The notes: a model not told the origin generated them from the sequence alone. A stretch of 33,183 nucleotides of DNA from Ruminiclostridium sp. (GCA_017435425.1 JAFSFC010000047.1:1-33183), one strand, 5' to 3'; positions 1-6,410 are shown, counted from the first letter of the stretch. Numbers and translations are program-made.

Positions 1-10
1 CAAAGGACAA

Positions 11-49
11 AGAGTATGAAGACCCGATGGGGCCCTCATACTCTTTTTT
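11..49 (+). terminator. Intrinsic terminator of an upstream gene outside the window
   Basis: A 9-bp perfect inverted repeat (AGAGTATGA / TCATACTCT) with a 16-nt GC-rich loop is followed by a run of six T. It ends a transcript that enters from the left edge. Bases 50-106 contain no convincing promoter for the next gene. Confidence 0.8.
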
Positions 50-106
50 GTTTGCGGAAAAGGGTTCATATGGCAAGACGAATTCCAAACAAGGAGGCTT
101 GCCCTT

Positions 107-763
107 ATGTTGCGGCAGCAGGAAGAACCCTTCCTAGAAAAAATAGCATTGATCCTATCTCTGTTCAGCGGGATCCTCTTCCTCTCGGTGGAGCTCATGG
201 CCGCCTGGACCACCCGTTCCCAGGGGATCTGGGCAGACAGTATCTACGACCTGGGAGAGACCCTCTTCCTGGCGGTGTTTACCTTTCTTCTGGTATTTCT
301 CAAGGAAGATAAGCAGAGGAGTCAGGTTCGCCAAATCTTTACGTTGAGCAAAAACGCCTTTCTGGCGGTGCTGCTCACGGCCCTCATCTGGGAGAATCTG
401 CGGGTGCTGTTCTCGGGTGGTCATGTCATCGATCCTCGCCGGGTCTGGGGCATGGAGCTGGGGCTGTGCGGACTGGCGGCGGCAGTGACCCTTCTGCTGG
501 CCATCCTGGCCCGGGGAGCTGCCTCGGAGGCTGTCCGCAGTGAAGTGGTCTGCTGGGCCATCGACGTGGCCGGGTGTGCCGGTATGATCCTGGCCTATGG
601 CCTGTGTGCCCGGTTTGGGGAGCAGATTCCCTGGCTCACTCGGTATGCCGACAGTCTCATTGCCGTCCTGCTGAGCGTTCCTGCCTTGATTGGAGTTTTG
701 CGGATGCTCCGGGATAACCTGACAGAGTATCCTATTCCTACAATTAAACGTCATTTTAGTTAA
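107..763 (+). CDS. CDF-like cation efflux membrane protein lacking the C-terminal domain
   Basis: 218 aa with six hydrophobic segments (about residues 12-33, 52-65, 83-101, 115-136, 148-170, 181-201), matching the transmembrane domain of the cation diffusion facilitator family. Segment 2 carries D44-x3-D48 (ADSIYD), at nearly the same positions as the zinc site DxxxD of E. coli YiiP. Segment 5 carries C149-x3-D153, where most members have HxxxD. The ~80-residue cytoplasmic dimerisation domain is absent: the protein ends soon after segment 6 (LRDNLTEY). Start ATG 107 follows AAGGAGG at 91-97. It is a single gene closed by a terminator. A metal transport role is inferred from the fold; the metal is unknown. 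Confidence 0.7.
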   Translation: MLRQQEEPFLEKIALILSLFSGILFLSVELMAAWTTRSQGIWADSIYDLGETLFLAVFTFLLVFLKEDKQRSQVRQIFTLSKNAFLAVLLTALIWENLRVLFSGGHVIDPRRVWGMELGLCGLAAAVTLLLAILARGAASEAVRSEVVCWAIDVAGCAGMILAYGLCARFGEQIPWLTRYADSLIAVLLSVPALIGVLRMLRDNLTEYPIPTIKRHFS

Positions 764-767
764 ACAA

Positions 768-802
768 AAAGAGCCTTGACCTGTTGGGTCAAGGCTCTTT
801 TT
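768..802. terminator. Bidirectional intrinsic terminator
   Basis: AAAGAGCCTTGACC / GGGTCAAGGCTCTTT stem with a tight loop, flanked by A-run and T-run. It serves the CDF-like gene on the plus strand and the convergent SMR gene on the minus strand, whose stop codon touches it at 802-804. Confidence 0.9.
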
Positions 803-1119
803 CAGGTAGATGTCATTTTCAGGCCCACGATCCCGGCCAGGAGCAGAGCGGCGAAGAACAGGCGGGCGGCGCTGGCGGGCTCCTTGAAGAGGACAATGCC
901 CACCACCACGGCGCCCAGGGCTCCGATGCCCGTCCAGATGCCATAGGCGGTGCCCAGGGGAAGGGTCTTGGTGGCCTGAGAGAGAAAAACAAAGCTGGCG
1001 ATCATGCCGATGACGGTCACCACCGACCAGTTCAGGCGGGTAAAGCCCTCGGAGAGCTTGAGGCAGGTGGCCCAGGTGACCTCCAGAAGGCCTGCGATAA
1101 AAAGACAGATCCATGCCAT
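802..1119 (-). CDS. sugE: SMR family exporter, SugE/Gdx (guanidinium) type
   Basis: 105 aa, the usual length of small multidrug resistance proteins, with four predicted membrane helices. E13 in the GLLEVTWA motif of helix 1 is the proton/substrate-coupling glutamate. The segment LPLGTAYGIWTGIGALGAV is the SugE/Gdx-type signature rather than EmrE. Family members act as dual-topology dimers that exchange guanidinium or quaternary amines for protons. The start has a good ribosome site (AGGAGG on the minus strand). It is preceded by its own promoter and a hairpin leader, so regulation by attenuation is likely. Subfamily assignment is fairly sure; substrate is inferred. Confidence 0.9.
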   Translation of the reverse strand: MAWICLFIAGLLEVTWATCLKLSEGFTRLNWSVVTVIGMIASFVFLSQATKTLPLGTAYGIWTGIGALGAVVVGIVLFKEPASAARLFFAALLLAGIVGLKMTST

Positions 1120-1147
1120 AGAGAATACCTCCTAATGGAAAATGAAA

Positions 1148-1201
1148 ATCGCGTTTATTTCTGTGTCTTCAAAGGCCTAACGACACAGAAATAAACGCGA
1201 T
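1148..1201 (-). promoter_or_regulatory. Perfect 20-bp inverted repeat in the leader of the SMR gene (candidate attenuator)
   Basis: Arms 1148-1167 and 1182-1201 are exact reverse complements, separated by 14 nt. Read on the minus strand the second arm is followed by ATTTTCATTTT, a T-rich tract, so the hairpin can act as an intrinsic terminator before the SMR start. A smaller stem (CCGCC / GGTGG, 1208-1221) precedes it in the transcript. I see none of the signature loops of guanidine-I, -II or -III riboswitches; guanidine-IV cannot be excluded. Confidence 0.6.
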
Positions 1202-1232
1202 GGAGTTCCACCCGGCGGCGGAAATCACAGAA

Positions 1233-1261
1233 AGTGTAGCATAGGGAAGGGGAGAAGTCAA
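1233..1261 (-). promoter_or_regulatory. Promoter of the SMR gene
   Basis: On the minus strand: TTGACT, 17-bp spacer, TACACT. The -35 box overlaps the stop codon of the upstream yfcE-like gene. It predicts a start near 1226 and a ~106-nt leader. Confidence 0.6.
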
Positions 1262-1797
1262 GGGTTGGGCAGAACCTCCCGGCGGTACTCCTCGCCCTCC
1301 AGGGTCACCCAGCGGAGAAGACCGGGTTCGTATAGGATGCAGCTGTGTTCGGAACCTCCTCTTGGAAGGGAGACCGACCCGGGATTGGCGCAGATCAGGT
1401 CTCCGTAGTCATGAAAGGCCGGAACATGGGTGTGGCCGGAGAACATGAGCTGGGCGGCTCCCACCGGGGGCAGGGCAGACCGGTGGCCGTGGGTCAGAAA
1501 GACGTCCTTACCTTCCCAGTTTATAATGGTGTGGCCGGGGATGGTCTTAAATTGGGGGCGGAGCTTGCTGATACCATAGTCACAGTTGCCTTCCACGCAG
1601 GTGATGGCCTCGCGGAGAGGGTCCAGCAGACGGATCACTGCTCGAGGGTCGAAGTCGTATTCCTCTTCATAGGAGCCGGAATAGGCGATATCCCCGAGAA
1701 GGATGAGCTCTTTGCATCCTTCTCGGTGGTAGAGCTGGAGGAGTTTTCTGCAATAGGCGGCGGAGCCGTGAATGTCCGATGCGATGAGTCGTTTCAT
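1258..1797 (-). CDS. yfcE: YfcE-type metallophosphodiesterase
   Basis: 179 aa calcineurin-like phosphoesterase, typical length for the YfcE/MJ0936 group. All metal-site motifs are present: D8-x-H10, G35-D36, G70-N71-C72-D73 (the YfcE variant of GNHD), H103-x-H105, and G121-H122-T-H124, followed by NPGSVSLPR. Relatives are Mn-dependent cytoplasmic phosphodiesterases active on model substrates; the physiological substrate is unclear. GAGGTGA lies just upstream of the ATG. Monocistronic or weakly linked to the SMR gene 138 nt downstream, which has its own promoter. Confidence 0.88.
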   Translation of the reverse strand: MKRLIASDIHGSAAYCRKLLQLYHREGCKELILLGDIAYSGSYEEEYDFDPRAVIRLLDPLREAITCVEGNCDYGISKLRPQFKTIPGHTIINWEGKDVFLTHGHRSALPPVGAAQLMFSGHTHVPAFHDYGDLICANPGSVSLPRGGSEHSCILYEPGLLRWVTLEGEEYRREVLPNP

Positions 1798-1820
1798 GGT
1801 ATCACCTCATTATAATATAT

Positions 1821-1849
1821 AGTATAGCGAATTTTGGGGGACAGGGCAA
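1821..1849 (-). promoter_or_regulatory. Promoter of the phosphodiesterase gene
   Basis: Minus strand TTGCCC, 17-bp spacer, TATACT, about 24 bp before the start codon. A second TATAAT-like box lies closer to the start but would leave no room for the ribosome site. Confidence 0.5.
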
Positions 1850-1860
1850 GGGAAAACCCC

Positions 1861-1889
1861 TGTTCTCCTTTCGGGATTTATGGTATAAT
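1861..1889 (+). promoter_or_regulatory. Extended -10 promoter for the Cys-rich protein gene
   Basis: TGG-TATAAT (TATAAT at 1884-1889) with a poor -35 (TGTTCT at 1861-1866). The TGn motif compensates for the weak -35. Divergent from the phosphodiesterase promoter. Confidence 0.55.
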
Positions 1890-1925
1890 GTAAGCAATAC
1901 TATGTAATCAAGGAGGAAGGTCCTC

Positions 1926-2540
1926 ATGATCCAAGATACCAAGCGTTCCATCGCCTTTATTTGTCCCGCCTGCCGCCAGTCTGTGGTCCTGGAGCGAACG
2001 GTGTTCCAGTTGGCTGCTGCAGGCAGCCGTCTGGCCTGTCCCTGTGGAAAGTCCTCCATTGATATTTCCCTGATGGGAGATCAGGTGCGGCTGACGGTGC
2101 CCTGCCTGTTCTGTGAGGAGGAGCATTCGGTGTCCTGCTCTACCCAGGCCTTCCTGCATCAGAAGACTCTGGCCTTTACCTGTGCCAACTCCGGCATGGA
2201 CTGCTGCTATGTGGGGGAGGAGGAGCCGGTGTTTGCGGCTCTGGCCCGCCTGGAGGAGGCGGTCGACAAACACGAGGCTGCTGCCGGGGCCCAGGGGACC
2301 TTCCTGAATGACCTGGTCATGGAGGAGATCCTGGGGGAACTGAAGGACATTGCCCAGCGGGATGGGATCTCCTGCACCTGCGGCTGCCGGGAATGGAAGC
2401 TGAAGATCAACTACAGCTCGGTGGAGCTCTTCTGCGCAGACTGTGAGGGTGCATTGAAGATCCCGGCTGCTACCATTTCCGATATTGAGGACCTGTGCTG
2501 TAAGCCCATTCTCACCATCCGGGGAAAACAGCTTCGGTAA
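1926..2540 (+). CDS. Cys-rich putative zinc-ribbon protein of unknown function
   Basis: 204 aa soluble protein, not recognised. Cysteines fall in pairs typical of metal ribbons: C13-x2-C16 with C38-x-C40, C60-x2-C63 with C71, then C86, C93-C94, and near the C terminus C150-x-C152-x-C154 with C170-x2-C173 and C191-C192. Two or three zinc ribbons separated by a helical stretch (residues ~102-145, rich in Glu, Leu and Ala) is the simplest reading. Start ATG 1926 follows AAGGAGGAAGG at 1910-1920 and an extended -10 promoter. No enzymatic motif is seen. A role in nucleic-acid or metal binding would be a guess. Confidence 0.8.
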   Translation: MIQDTKRSIAFICPACRQSVVLERTVFQLAAAGSRLACPCGKSSIDISLMGDQVRLTVPCLFCEEEHSVSCSTQAFLHQKTLAFTCANSGMDCCYVGEEEPVFAALARLEEAVDKHEAAAGAQGTFLNDLVMEEILGELKDIAQRDGISCTCGCREWKLKINYSSVELFCADCEGALKIPAATISDIEDLCCKPILTIRGKQLR

Positions 2541-2575
2541 GCGCACATCCTTGCCTCTGCCGCATATGATGAACT

Positions 2576-2594
2576 GAGATCGCTCAGCGGTCTC
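2576..2594 (+). other. Small hairpin before the Cys/Gly-rich gene
   Basis: GAGATCGC / GCGGTCTC with a 3-nt loop (one G-T pair), no T-run. It lies between two genes 80 nt apart. Function unknown; could be mRNA processing or 3' protection. Confidence 0.35.
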
Positions 2595-2620
2595 TAGCTC
2601 TGACTAGGAGGTTCTGATTT

Positions 2621-2809
2621 ATGTGGTGTAACAATGGTTGGGGTGGCAACGGCTGTCTGTGGATCATCCTGATCCTCATCATCCTCTTCTGCGGCTGTGG
2701 TTCCAATGGTGGGACCAACACCGGTACTTGCTGCTGCAGCAACAACAACTGCGGCTGTGGGAACAACTGTGGGTGCGGCAATCCCTGCGGTTGTGACTGT
2801 GGCTGCTGA
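2621..2809 (+). CDS. Small membrane protein with Cys/Gly/Asn-rich tail
   Basis: 62 aa, with 15 cysteines. Residues ~12-24 are a single hydrophobic helix (CLWIILILIILF), and residues 25-62 are almost only Cys, Gly and Asn, with repeated CGCG and NxCGCG units. TAGGAGGT at 2605-2612 gives a good ribosome site and a strong terminator follows, so expression is likely. The N-terminal half recalls small YjcZ-like sporulation/membrane proteins of Firmicutes, but the Cys tail differs. A role in metal binding or as a cross-linked surface or spore protein is speculation. Reading in frame is supported by the position between clear signals. Confidence 0.65.
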   Translation: MWCNNGWGGNGCLWIILILIILFCGCGSNGGTNTGTCCCSNNNCGCGNNCGCGNPCGCDCGC

Positions 2810-2830
2810 GGCTTCGTACCATAGGTTTCG

Positions 2831-2870
2831 AGGCGGCTCCGGGGTCTCCGGAGCCGCCTGAAAATTTTTT
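2831..2870 (+). terminator. Intrinsic terminator after the Cys/Gly-rich gene
   Basis: 12-bp perfect stem AGGCGGCTCCGG / CCGGAGCCGCCT, 5-nt loop, then GAAAATTTTTT. Confidence 0.9.
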
Positions 2871-2890
2871 AAAAAATTTGAAAAAAGGGG

Positions 2891-2919
2891 TTGCATTTTC
2901 TGGGAACCTATGTTATTAT
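2891..2919 (+). promoter_or_regulatory. Promoter of tRNA-Arg
   Basis: TTGCAT, 17-bp spacer, TATTAT, with a TGn extension before the -10. The start would lie ~25 nt upstream of the mature tRNA 5' end. Confidence 0.75.
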
Positions 2920-2950
2920 TCAAAAGTCGTCAGCGAGAGCGAAACGATAT

Positions 2951-3027
2951 GCGGCAGTAGCTCAGTTGGATAGAGTAACTGGCTACGAACCAGTAGGTCA
3001 GGGGTTCGAGTCCCTTCTGCCGTGCCA
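2951..3027 (+). tRNA. tRNA-Arg (anticodon ACG)
   Basis: Full cloverleaf with encoded CCA. The acceptor GCGGCAG pairs with CTGCCGT (G-U at the first pair). The D arm is GCTC/GAGT. The anticodon stem ACTGG/CCAGT encloses loop CTACGAA, so the anticodon is ACG. The T arm is AGGGG-TTCGAGT-CCCTT. Discriminator base G, then CCA at 3025-3027. A34 is normally deaminated to inosine by TadA in bacteria, to read CGU, CGC and CGA. Those CGY codons dominate in the ribosomal genes nearby. Confidence 0.96.
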
Positions 3028-3065
3028 GCTCCCGAACGCAAAAGCGTTCGGGAGCTTTCTTTTTC
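3028..3065 (+). terminator. Terminator of tRNA-Arg (first of two)
   Basis: GCTCCCGAACGC / GCGTTCGGGAGC with an AAAA loop, directly after the CCA, followed by TTTCTTTTTC. Confidence 0.9.
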
Positions 3066-3070
3066 TTCAT

Positions 3071-3102
3071 CCCGGAACGTGTTCGTTCCGGGTTTTGTTT
3101 TT
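3071..3102 (+). terminator. Second, tandem terminator
   Basis: CCCGGAACG / CGTTCCGGG with a TGTT loop, then TTTTGTTTTT. Backs up the previous hairpin and insulates the next gene. Confidence 0.85.
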
Positions 3103-3119
3103 GGATGGGATGGGAAGTC

Positions 3120-3148
3120 TTGCCATTGGGGAAGCGGCGTGGTATGAT
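3120..3148 (+). promoter_or_regulatory. Promoter of the MBL-fold hydrolase gene
   Basis: TTGCCA, 17-bp spacer, TGG-TATGAT: five of six matches in both boxes plus an extended -10. Confidence 0.7.
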
Positions 3149-3189
3149 GGTTTCAGCCATACATTATATAATATAAGGAGAGATGTGAC

Positions 3190-3966
3190 ATGGGCATGAA
3201 GATCAGTGTATTGTATCTGGGCAGAATGGAGTTTCCCAAATTCCGCCTGGTCCAGTGGGAGGATGAGAACGAGATGATCAAGTCTCCGGCAGTGGCTCTG
3301 CTCATCCAGCATCCCACCCTGGGCAACATTTTGTATGATACCGGTAATTGCCATGAGCATGAGACCCTCTATACCCCTGATATGCTCCACAACTATCCTG
3401 TGGTGGAGTGCATTTCCGTGAAGGAGGCCCTGGCTGCCAAGGGCCTGACCCCGGATGACATCGATCAGATCATCATTTCCCACCTGCACTTTGACCATGC
3501 TGCCGGCTTGAAGGATTTTGTGGGAACCAAGGCCATCCAGAATGTGCTGGTTTCCGAGGCCGACCTGAAGGAGTCCTGGTTCAGCGTGACCACCGGCAAC
3601 GGCGGGGCCTACATCCGCTCCCTTTTTGATGTGGAGGGCATCCGGTTCAAGACCATCAACGAGGACACCTGGCTGGCAGAGGATTTTGGACTCTTTGTCC
3701 AGAAGTCCCATACTCCCGGTGTCATTGGGCTCATTCTGAAGACCGAAAAGAGCGGCACCATTCTGACCACCAGCGACACCATCTACACCCAGGACAGCTA
3801 CGACCAGGGGATCCCGCCTGGAGGGACCATCAACAAGACCACCGACGAGTTCTTCGAGAATCTGGAGCGGATCAGAAAGATGGAGAAGGAGCTGGATGCA
3901 CAGCTTCTCTTCGGCCATGACTTCCAGCAGATCCAGGAGTGGGCTGCCCGGGGCTGGATCGAATAA
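3190..3966 (+). CDS. Metallo-beta-lactamase-fold hydrolase, AHL-lactonase-like
   Basis: 258 aa. The binuclear zinc motif is intact: H98-L-H100-F-D102-H103, then H174 (KSHTPG), D196 (TTSDT) and H243 (FGHD). Length and the order of ligands match the AttM/AiiA lactonase-like branch of the MBL superfamily, which opens lactone rings. Substrate specificity cannot be read from sequence and many members in Clostridia have other substrates. AGGAGAG at 3176-3182 supports ATG 3190; the in-frame ATG 3196 is possible. Single-gene unit with its own promoter and terminator. No signal peptide, so cytoplasmic. Confidence 0.85.
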   Translation: MGMKISVLYLGRMEFPKFRLVQWEDENEMIKSPAVALLIQHPTLGNILYDTGNCHEHETLYTPDMLHNYPVVECISVKEALAAKGLTPDDIDQIIISHLHFDHAAGLKDFVGTKAIQNVLVSEADLKESWFSVTTGNGGAYIRSLFDVEGIRFKTINEDTWLAEDFGLFVQKSHTPGVIGLILKTEKSGTILTTSDTIYTQDSYDQGIPPGGTINKTTDEFFENLERIRKMEKELDAQLLFGHDFQQIQEWAARGWIE

Positions 3967-3976
3967 AATAACCATG

Positions 3977-4013
3977 AAATCGGCTTTTGTTTGGGACAAA
4001 GGCCGATTTTTTT
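3977..4013 (+). terminator. Terminator after the MBL-fold gene
   Basis: AAATCGGCTTTTGT / ACAAAGGCCGATTT (one G-T pair), 5-nt loop, seven T. Confidence 0.9.
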
Positions 4014-4281
4014 GTGAAAAGAGCAGATTGTAACCAAACTGTAAAACAGAACCCCTTTTCTTTTGCTGCAACATTATATATAATAGAGATGCTGAGGCGC
4101 CAGAATCAGGGCGGCTTGGTTCAGTGCAGCCTGATACACCCCAACCGGTTGTGGGTGAGGGGAGAGGGCTGCCTGTATCTGCCTGTAAACCTTTGTCTTG
4201 TCATATAAAAAATGTCCAAGAGAGGGGTCTGACAAAAGGGATTTTTGTGGGTTTTTAGGTTGACTTTCTTTGTAAAAATCG
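4014..4281 (+). other. Non-coding region upstream of the rpsJ promoter
   Basis: No credible ORF. It holds a TATAAT box at 4079-4084 with a poor -35, then a structured stretch: ATCAGG...CCTGAT (about 4104-4134), a CACCCCAA-CCGG-TTG-T-GGGTG dyad around 4137-4158, and a direct repeat CTGCCTGTA-T-CTGCCTGTA near 4170. It ends in a weak ACAAAA/TTTTTGT hairpin followed by GGGTTTTT (about 4233-4257). It may be a separate short transcript or upstream control DNA. Confidence 0.4.
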
Positions 4282-4311
4282 TTGACAGAGAGGCCCTTTG
4301 TGTTGTATTAT
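4282..4311 (+). promoter_or_regulatory. Main promoter of the ribosomal protein superoperon
   Basis: Consensus TTGACA, 18-bp spacer, TATTAT. Predicts a start near 4318 and a ~268-nt leader before rpsJ. The closest full consensus to the S10 gene. Confidence 0.75.
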
Positions 4312-4378
4312 TATGGAGCGCGTGAAAGAGCGCAGTCTGCGATGATACGGGAGATTGCTCCGAAAGGAGGTAACTTCC

Positions 4379-4507
4379 GTGGAGTATGTCCGTGAATCGG
4401 GCGGCTGGGGAACTTGCTGCATGGCGTATATCGCCATGACAGGAGGCCAAAAAGCCGGCGTATTTTGCCGGTTTTCTTCATGCTTATGGAGTGATACGCA
4501 CGGATAA
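4379..4507 (+). CDS. Possible leader ORF (42 codons) in the rpsJ leader
   Basis: A GTG at 4379 lies 8 nt after AAAGGAGG (4363-4370) and opens a frame to TAA 4505-4507: 42 aa beginning MEYVRESGGWG and ending SDTHG. It contains four Cys and two Trp and no known domain. Its reading frame runs through an attenuator-like hairpin (4449-4475), the layout expected if translation of a leader controlled read-through. The ribosome site is excellent, but codon use is not like the ribosomal genes, so it could be structured RNA only. Confidence 0.3.
   Translation: MEYVRESGGWGTCCMAYIAMTGGQKAGVFCRFSSCLWSDTHG
4449..4480 (+). terminator. Attenuator-like hairpin in the rpsJ leader
   Basis: CCGGC (4455-4459) pairs with GCCGG (4467-4471), extended by AAAA/TTTT with a bulged G, followed by TTTTCTTC. 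Weak as a terminator alone. Position in the leader suggests attenuation. Confidence 0.35.
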
Positions 4508-4585
4508 GTGTATCGGGTTCCCCACCGTACGGAGCGTGGCAAAGACAATGACACTTCGTATGTTTCTTAGGAGGAAGACATCAAC

Positions 4586-4897
4586 ATGGCACAGAATGAA
4601 ATGATTCGTATCAGACTGAAGGCTTACGACCATCAGCTTATCGACCAGAGCGCAGAGAAGATCGTTGAGACCGCTAAGCGCACCGGCGCTTCCGTCTCCG
4701 GTCCCATCCCCCTGCCCACCAAGAAGGAGATCGTCACCATCCTGCGTGCAGTCCACAAGTACAAGGACAGCCGTGAGCAGTTTGAGCGCCGCACTCACAA
4801 GCGCCTGATCGACATCACCAACACCACCCCCAAGACTGTGGAAGCGCTGATGAGCCTGGATCTGCCCGCTGGTGTGGAGATCGAAATCAAGCTGTAA
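4586..4897 (+). CDS. rpsJ: 30S ribosomal protein S10
   Basis: 103 aa, the standard bacterial length. The start [20 protein letters not shown] and the stretch [10 protein letters not shown] are family signatures. S10 sits in the 30S head and, as NusE, also joins antitermination complexes. First gene of the superoperon, preceded by a 268-nt leader and AGGAGG at 4569-4574. Unlike many Firmicutes it is not preceded by tuf, fusA, rpsG or rpsL. Confidence 0.98.
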   Translation: MAQNEMIRIRLKAYDHQLIDQSAEKIVETAKRTGASVSGPIPLPTKKEIVTILRAVHKYKDSREQFERRTHKRLIDITNTTPKTVEALMSLDLPAGVEIEIKL

Positions 4898-5044
4898 AGC
4901 TGAAACGAACCAGACAGCCAACCCAACTAAGTGTACCCGCTGCCTGTCGCATTTCAATAGAGACAGGCGGGTCATGTTGACAAACCAATGACAGCCCAAT
5001 GGTCAAGTTTGCCAACCAATAACCTATTAAGGAGGAAAACCAAC
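4898..5044 (+). other. rpsJ-rplC spacer with a bulged hairpin
   Basis: 147 nt without an ORF, long for this operon. A stem ACCCGC..CTGTC / GACAG-GCGGGT (4935-4972, 3-nt bulge, 13-nt loop) lacks a T-run, so it is not a terminator. A second imperfect dyad (TGACAAACCA / TGGTCAAGTTTG) spans 4978-5010. Could be a control or processing element. Confidence 0.5.
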
Positions 5045-5770
5045 ATGGAAAAGGCCATCATCGGCAGAAAGATCGGTATGTCCCAGATCTTCGACGAAGC
5101 CGGTAAGGTCATCCCGGTCACTGTCATCGAAGCAGGTCCCTGCGTCGTTGTTCAGAAGAAGACCGAGGAGAAGGACGGCTACAACGCCGTGCAGCTGGGC
5201 TTCCAGGACGTGGAAGAGAAGAAGCTGACCAAGCCCGAACAGGGCCACCTGAAGAAGGCAGAAGTCCCCATGAAGAAGGTCCTGAAGGAGTTCAAGCTCG
5301 ACAAGGCCGCTGAGATGAACGTGGGTGACGAAATCAAGGCAGACGTTTTTGCTAAGGGCGATCACATCGACGTGACCGGCATCAGCAAGGGTAAGGGCTT
5401 CCAGGGCGTTATCAAGCGCTGGAACGCAGGCCGTGGTCGTATGACTCACGGTGGCGGCCCCGTCCACCGTCATGCAGGTTCCATGGGTTCCGGTACCGAT
5501 CCCTCTCGTATCTTCAAGGGCAAGATCGGCGCTGGCCAGATGGGTAACGAGCAGGTTACCGTCATGAACCTGGACGTCGTTTCCGTTGATCCCGAGTTCA
5601 ACCTGATCGCAGTCTGCGGCGCCATCCCCGGCCCCAAGGGCGGCATCGTCTACCTGAAGTCCACCGCTAAGACCATCCGCGAGAAGAAGGGCGATGCAGG
5701 CATCAGCTCCAACCCGCAGAAGGCTTCCGCACGTGCCAACCCCCAGAAGGCATCTGCAAGAAACCGCTAA
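5045..5770 (+). CDS. rplC: 50S ribosomal protein L3
   Basis: 241 aa from ATG 5045, placed after AAGGAGG; an in-frame upstream ATG at 4988 has no ribosome site and precedes the conserved [16 protein letters not shown] start. Conserved internal loop [29 protein letters not shown] approaches the peptidyl transferase centre. About 30 residues longer than typical L3 because of a C-terminal extension with a repeated NPQKASAR unit. L3 starts 50S assembly at the 3' end of 23S rRNA. Confidence 0.97.
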   Translation: MEKAIIGRKIGMSQIFDEAGKVIPVTVIEAGPCVVVQKKTEEKDGYNAVQLGFQDVEEKKLTKPEQGHLKKAEVPMKKVLKEFKLDKAAEMNVGDEIKADVFAKGDHIDVTGISKGKGFQGVIKRWNAGRGRMTHGGGPVHRHAGSMGSGTDPSRIFKGKIGAGQMGNEQVTVMNLDVVSVDPEFNLIAVCGAIPGPKGGIVYLKSTAKTIREKKGDAGISSNPQKASARANPQKASARNR

Positions 5771-5789
5771 AGAAAGGAGAGTTTGAGAA

Positions 5790-6410
5790 ATGCCTAAAGC
5801 TAATATGTACAACATGGCCGGTCAGCAGATCGGCGAAGTGGAACTCTCCGCTGGCGTTTTCGGCGTAGAGCCCAATGAGCCCGCTGTGCACGCAGTCGTG
5901 GTCAACCACCTGGCAAACTGCCGTCAGGGCACCCAGTCCGCTCTGACCCGCGCAGAGGTTTCCGGCGGCGGCAAGAAGCCCTGGAGACAGAAGGGCACCG
6001 GCCACGCTCGTCAGGGCAGCACCCGTGCTCCCCAGTGGACCCACGGCGGCATCGTGTTCGCTCCCAAGCCCCGCGATTACAGCTATCGTCTGAACCGCAA
6101 GCTGAAGAGACTGGCACTGAAGTCCGTCCTGTCCGACAAGGCTGCTTCCGGCAACCTGCTGGTCGTTGACAACCTGGCTCTGGATGCTATCAAGACCAAG
6201 AGCATCAAGAGCTTCCTGGACGCTGTGAATGCTGGCAAGACCATCTTCGTTACCCCCGAGGTCAACGAGAATGTTTACAAGTCCGCTCGCAACATCCCCG
6301 GCGTCTCCACCACCACCGCCAAGATCCTGAGCGTTTACGACATCGTCAACGCTGAGAAGCTGGTCATCGACCAGAAGGCACTGGCAATCATTGAGGAGGT
6401 GTTCGCATGA
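5790..6410 (+). CDS. rplD: 50S ribosomal protein L4
   Basis: 206 aa. The long exit-tunnel loop with [15 protein letters not shown] (residues ~68-82) is intact; this is the region where macrolide resistance changes occur. In E. coli L4 also represses the S10 operon; whether it does so here is unknown. Ribosome site AAAGGAGAG. Its stop overlaps the rplW start (ATGA), implying translational coupling. Confidence 0.97.
   Translation: MPKANMYNMAGQQIGEVELSAGVFGVEPNEPAVHAVVVNHLANCRQGTQSALTRAEVSGGGKKPWRQKGTGHARQGSTRAPQWTHGGIVFAPKPRDYSYRLNRKLKRLALKSVLSDKAASGNLLVVDNLALDAIKTKSIKSFLDAVNAGKTIFVTPEVNENVYKSARNIPGVSTTTAKILSVYDIVNAEKLVIDQKALAIIEEVFA

Noticed and set aside
1120..1230. T-box leader, suggested by GGGTGGAAC...CGCG before the terminator hairpin of the SMR gene
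   Set aside because: The predicted transcript starts only ~20 nt upstream, leaving no room for stem I and a specifier loop, and an exporter is not a typical target.
1120..1230. Guanidine-I, -II or -III riboswitch ahead of the Gdx-type gene
   Set aside because: The ACGR loops of type II and the conserved cores of types I and III are not seen. Type IV was left open.
3028..3102. Repeat family or attachment site downstream of tRNA-Arg
   Set aside because: Both palindromes are simple tandem terminators with T-runs; no integrase or tRNA 3' duplicate is seen.
4988..5044. Upstream in-frame ATG for rplC
   Set aside because: No ribosome site and it adds 19 residues ahead of the conserved L3 start; AAGGAGG precedes ATG 5045.
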